Source: Flavobacteriaceae bacterium
GTDB lineage: Bacteria > Bacteroidota > Bacteroidia > Flavobacteriales > Flavobacteriaceae
Length of the DNA stretch: 64,000 nucleotides
Direction: 5' to 3'
NCBI GenBank assembly: GCA_013215105.1
Contig: JABSPL010000208.1
Location: 17,624-81,623, forward strand
Shown piece after piece: positions 62,876-64,000 of the stretch. The notes below the pieces were generated by a model. It saw nothing but the letters and a program-made list of their open reading frames with translations, had not been told where the DNA came from and ran no database searches. Position numbers and translations under genes: made by a program. The number at the start of each line of letters is the position of its first letter. Position 1 is the stretch's first letter.

Positions 62876-63314
62876 ATTTTTAATGTTTATAACTATATAA
62901 TTCTATTTTATAATACCAAATATATATAAATTATAAACCAAAAAAGTTAAAACAATTGTAAAATATTTTAGTTCTATTAATATCGTATATGATTATATAT
63001 AATAATAATATACGATATATAACCCAAAATATAGAGAACGAGAGACCTAGAATGTAGGTTTGTTAATTATTCATTGTTTACTACTCTCTGTAGTACATAG
63101 CCCTAGCCCTACTCTATAGGAAAACTCTTGCTCTTCCCCTCCTTAAGAGTAGAGCTGTGTTGTTTATACTGTTACTCACTATCTCAAGGCACACAGCTAG
63201 AATAGCCCTAGCCCCTCTCTAGAAGCGAAACTCTTACTCGTACGGACGTATCCACTACTACACCCCAATCCCTATAAACCAAAATAGCCCCAGAGGGGAA
63301 ACTACTCACAACAG
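62876..63314. other. Intergenic region with degenerate repeats
   Basis: A 439-bp gap between the LRR gene and the rRNA terminator. The first part is AT-rich and holds the LRR promoter box (62917-62924). From about 63090 base composition changes to more GC and contains three imperfect copies of a repeat plus an inverted repeat. I find no open frame with coding character. Confidence 0.55.
63097..63309. repeat. Three degenerate copies of an ~38-bp repeat
   Basis: Copies lie at 63097-63133, 63202-63239 and 63284-63309. The first two share the 13-mer ATAGCCCTAGCCC and the following CTCT...GAAACTCTT-CTC pattern; the third is shorter. Between copies 1 and 2 an 8-bp inverted repeat AGCTGTGT/ACACAGCT (63153-63160, 63191-63198) adds structure. 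Confidence 0.6.
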
Positions 63315-63360
63315 AAAAAACCCCTAATAATTACTAAGTAATTATTAGGGGTTTTAAAAA
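63315..63360 (-). terminator. rRNA operon terminator
   Basis: A perfect 18-bp stem (63317-63334 with 63338-63355, CCCCTAATAATTAC core) with a 3-nt loop and a T run on the minus strand, directly after 5S rRNA. Confidence 0.92.
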
Positions 63361-63362
63361 GA

Positions 63363-63471
63363 AAAGCAGCGACATACTCTCCCACCTTTTGGGCAGTACC
63401 ATATGCGCTAATAGGTTTAACTTCTCTGTTCTATATGGGAAGAGGTGAGACCTATTGCTATAGCCACTTTA
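63363..63471 (-). rRNA. rrf: 5S ribosomal RNA
   Basis: About 109 nt on the minus strand. Conserved 5S segments are seen: CTCACCTCTTCCCAT, GAACAGAGAAGTTAA, GCGCATATGGTACTGC and GTGGGAGAGTATGTCG. Ends are estimated to within a few bases. It is the last gene of the rRNA operon, followed by the terminator. Confidence 0.93.
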
Positions 63472-63596
63472 ATACATTACTCGCTGTCTTAGCGATATAT
63501 AATAAACAAATAAAAACCGACAATAAAATTAATAATTCATAATTAACAATTATATAAAGAGTTACGCCAGGGTCTTGCAATACAAGACCCCAACTT

Positions 63597-63708
63597 GTAC
63601 ATAAGCCTATGGATTATTAGTACTACTCAGCTATGACATCACTGCCTTTACACCTATAGCCTATCAACGTGGTAGTCTCCCAAGACCCTTTAAAGAAATC
63701 TCATCTTG
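63597..63708 (-). rRNA. 3' end of 23S ribosomal RNA (about 112 nt)
   Basis: On the minus strand the last ~112 nt of 23S rRNA are clear: AAGATGAGATTTC at the left of the RNA fragment, GGAGACTACCACGTTGATAGGC, GGTGTAAAGGCAGTGATGTC and AGTAGTACTAATAATCC. Homology stops at about 63708; the expected upstream part (the GAAAGCATxTAAG...GAAACCCACC stretch) is absent up to the window edge. A 63570-63590 hairpin (8-bp stem GGGTCTTG) lies just after the 3' end and may be a processing stem. The spacer to 5S is about 125 bp. Confidence 0.85.
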
Positions 63709-64000
63709 TCTATCTGCTACAAATACTAGGTTTTATCTTACATAAGCCTTGTTGTATATTCTTTTTTATCTTTAGTATTTATTATTTCTAAAAATTGTAT
63801 CTCATTATAGTTTCATAGTCCTCATTATTCCGATTAATGTAGGACGAACGACTGTTTAAGACCCTAAATAATCAGATATGATTCTATAACTTTCGATTAT
63901 GTAAACATTAAAAAAACAATATAAAATTGAGTAAAAACTCTAAGTCATATATAGATTTTTATTTTATCATAAATTGTATTTTTAGAACAAAAGAGGATAT
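63709..64000. other. AT-rich region upstream of the 23S 3' end (possible intervening sequence)
   Basis: A 292-bp stretch to the window edge with no 23S homology I can recognise and no gene. It holds a strong hairpin (63818-63822 and 63823-63827 paired with 63841-63845 and 63835-63839, one bulged base) and a 10-bp direct repeat of the 23S 3' end (TACATAAGCC at 63598-63607 and 63739-63748). Confidence 0.6.

Noticed and set aside
1..64000. CRISPR array, phage, insertion sequence, toxin-antitoxin or restriction system
   Set aside because: I saw no spaced direct repeats, transposase or integrase motifs, terminal inverted repeats, or defence-gene signatures anywhere in the window.

Overview
The window is a chromosomal segment of an AT-rich bacterium of the phylum Bacteroidota, most likely order Flavobacteriales. 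The evidence is direct: a type B type-IX-secretion (T9SS) C-terminal domain, a TonB receptor of the carboxypeptidase-regulatory type, a GYDIA-type GHMP kinase, a Porin_10-like porin, 2TM/LytTR signalling genes, BshC, and many TTG-N19-TAnnTTTG promoters, which are the Bacteroidota form. Isoleucine is encoded almost only by ATA in housekeeping genes. A reduced, possibly host-associated flavobacterium such as Ichthyobacterium would fit, but that name is a guess.

Layout. 1-1612: ABC-F ATPase, cut by the window edge. 1766-6189 (minus): an apparent operon with two DUF2141 secreted proteins (one fused to a TPR region), a LytS-type histidine kinase fused to a 2TM domain, three small 2TM proteins and a LytTR response regulator. 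6490-7661 (plus): two thioredoxin-fold secreted proteins. 7745-9742 (minus): porin. 9806-17335 (plus): RNase HII, M28 peptidase, cyclophilin, YchF, a secreted TPR/transglutaminase-like protein, GYDIA kinase, HI0933 flavoprotein. 17400-24817 (minus): small membrane protein, aroA, MazG-like, M1 peptidase, dUTPase, flippase, LolC/E-like permease. 24839-27759 (plus): NamZ-family (DUF1343) protein and a BIG2/HEXXH lipoprotein. 27848-28426 (minus): YceI. 28756-36222 (plus): T9SS metalloprotease, beta-barrel protein, dxs, pabB-like. 36215-42833 (minus): DegT aminotransferase, M23 peptidase, BshC, glucosaminidase-LysM, ACC-deaminase-like enzyme. 42996-47959: repeat lipoprotein, ECF sigma/partner pair, beta-barrel protein and small proteins. 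48064-57696: M1 peptidase, FBPase, GNATs, rhodanese, phenylalanine hydroxylase, methyltransferase, GT9, PD40 protein. 57808-62875 (minus): TonB receptor, tRNA-Ser(GGA), TatA, CoA-transferase A, secreted leucine-rich-repeat protein. 63315-63708 (minus): rRNA operon terminator, 5S rRNA and the last ~112 nt of 23S rRNA.

Functions. Many genes serve the envelope: peptidoglycan turnover (NamZ-like, M23, GH73-LysM), lipoprotein or lipid handling (FtsX-like permease, flippase, GT9), outer-membrane barrels and T9SS cargo. The rest is mostly housekeeping: shikimate/chorismate, isoprenoid, nucleotide-pool cleaning and gluconeogenesis. I see no CRISPR array, phage, insertion sequence or classical defence island.

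The most unusual signal is at the right edge. Recognisable 23S rRNA stops about 112 nt from its 3' end and AT-rich, structured, non-rRNA sequence follows to the window end. This is either a truncated rRNA copy or a large intervening sequence in domain VI. Second is the expanded 2TM/LytTR signalling operon. Third is a dxs promoter whose -7 box lies 4 nt before the start codon, implying a leaderless mRNA.
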